Assembly: GCA_012510865.1 (NCBI GenBank) | Contig: JAAZHF010000134.1 | Coordinates: 1-6,398 of the forward strand | Reading direction: 5' to 3' | DNA from: Gammaproteobacteria bacterium | Lineage (GTDB): Bacteria > Pseudomonadota > Gammaproteobacteria > Xanthomonadales > Xanthomonadaceae | DNA length: 6,398 bases | Shown here: positions 6,187 through 6,398 of the stretch, piece by piece | Layout of the letters: each line of letters starts with the position of its first letter | Position numbering within the stretch: position 1 is the stretch's first letter | Notes under the pieces: generated by a model | Databases searched by the model: none | Told to the model about the DNA's origin: nothing | Seen by the model: the letters and a program-made list of their open reading frames with translations, nothing else | Translations under genes and position numbers: made by a program

Positions 6187-6398
6187 CTATTCGCCGTGCA
6201 GCACGATCCGGTCGTCGTGGACCTCGGCGCGGACCGGGAAGCCCTGCTCCAGCAGGCGCACGAAGCCCTCCGCGTTCGACCAGCGGAAGCTGCCGCCGAT
6301 GCGCAGGGCGGCGGCGGCCTCGTCGGCAACCAGGATCGGGCGCGCGTTCCAGCGGTTGAACTCGGCCGCGGCCTCGGCCAGCGTGACGTCGTTGAAGC
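6187..6398 (-). CDS. FecR-family anti-sigma regulator, C-terminal fragment (5' end outside window)
   Basis: FecR proteins span the inner membrane. The cytoplasmic end controls an ECF sigma factor, and the periplasmic C-terminus contacts the STN domain of a TonB receptor. Only the last 69 residues are in the window, in the frame starting FNDVTLAEAAAEFNRWN. They follow the FecR C-terminal pattern: the 'tLaEaaaeFNRwN' segment, RPILVAD, the 'LRIGGSFRWSNAEGFVRLLE' strand-helix segment, and a closing GFPVRAEVHDD and RIVLHGE, then stop TAG (complement of 6187-6189). The receptor gene begins 84 bases downstream on the same strand, so the two form a signalling pair. An ECF sigma gene is expected upstream, beyond base 6398. 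FecR is identified from this fragment alone, but the match is characteristic. Confidence 0.85.
   Translation of the reverse strand, partial: FNDVTLAEAAAEFNRWNARPILVADEAAAALRIGGSFRWSNAEGFVRLLEQGFPVRAEVHDDRIVLHGE

Overview
This window is GC-rich chromosomal DNA, very probably from a gammaproteobacterium of the Lysobacter/Luteimonas/Xanthomonas group (Xanthomonadaceae in the broad sense). That assignment is inferred from the protein sequences, the GGAG-headed REP palindromes and the presence of a FecR/STN-type TonB receptor pair. No rRNA or other decisive marker is present.

Left part, + strand (1-1080): the C-terminal two thirds of UbiB, the atypical kinase-like protein needed for ubiquinone biosynthesis, with its kinase-like catalytic loop, DFG motif and two C-terminal membrane helices. 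A non-coding stretch of about 190 bases follows. It holds a REP doublet (perfect 26-base inverted repeat, 1124-1197) with extra truncated REP heads in tandem on its right side.

Middle part, + strand (about 1289-3006): a compact three-gene cluster. It contains a TruC-type tRNA pseudouridine synthase whose N-terminus lacks a normal start codon, ArfB (a ribosome-rescue peptidyl-tRNA hydrolase) overlapping truC by ATGA, and a short PlsC-like acyltransferase 15 bases further on. The first two act on tRNA or stalled ribosomes. The third is a membrane-lipid enzyme whose exact substrate cannot be read from the sequence.

Right part, - strand (3028-6398): a TonB-dependent outer-membrane receptor of 1024 residues with signal peptide, STN signalling domain, plug and barrel. 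It is preceded by the last 69 codons of a FecR-type anti-sigma regulator. This is the layout of a cell-surface signalling system: ligand-bound receptor, via its periplasmic STN domain, to FecR and then to an ECF sigma factor. The sigma gene is expected just beyond the right edge. The receptor's ligand cannot be determined here.

The acyltransferase and the receptor converge tail to tail with 21 bases between stops. I see no wholly unknown system. The points most worth checking are the missing truC start codon, the compound REP structure upstream of it, and the regulation and ligand of the receptor.
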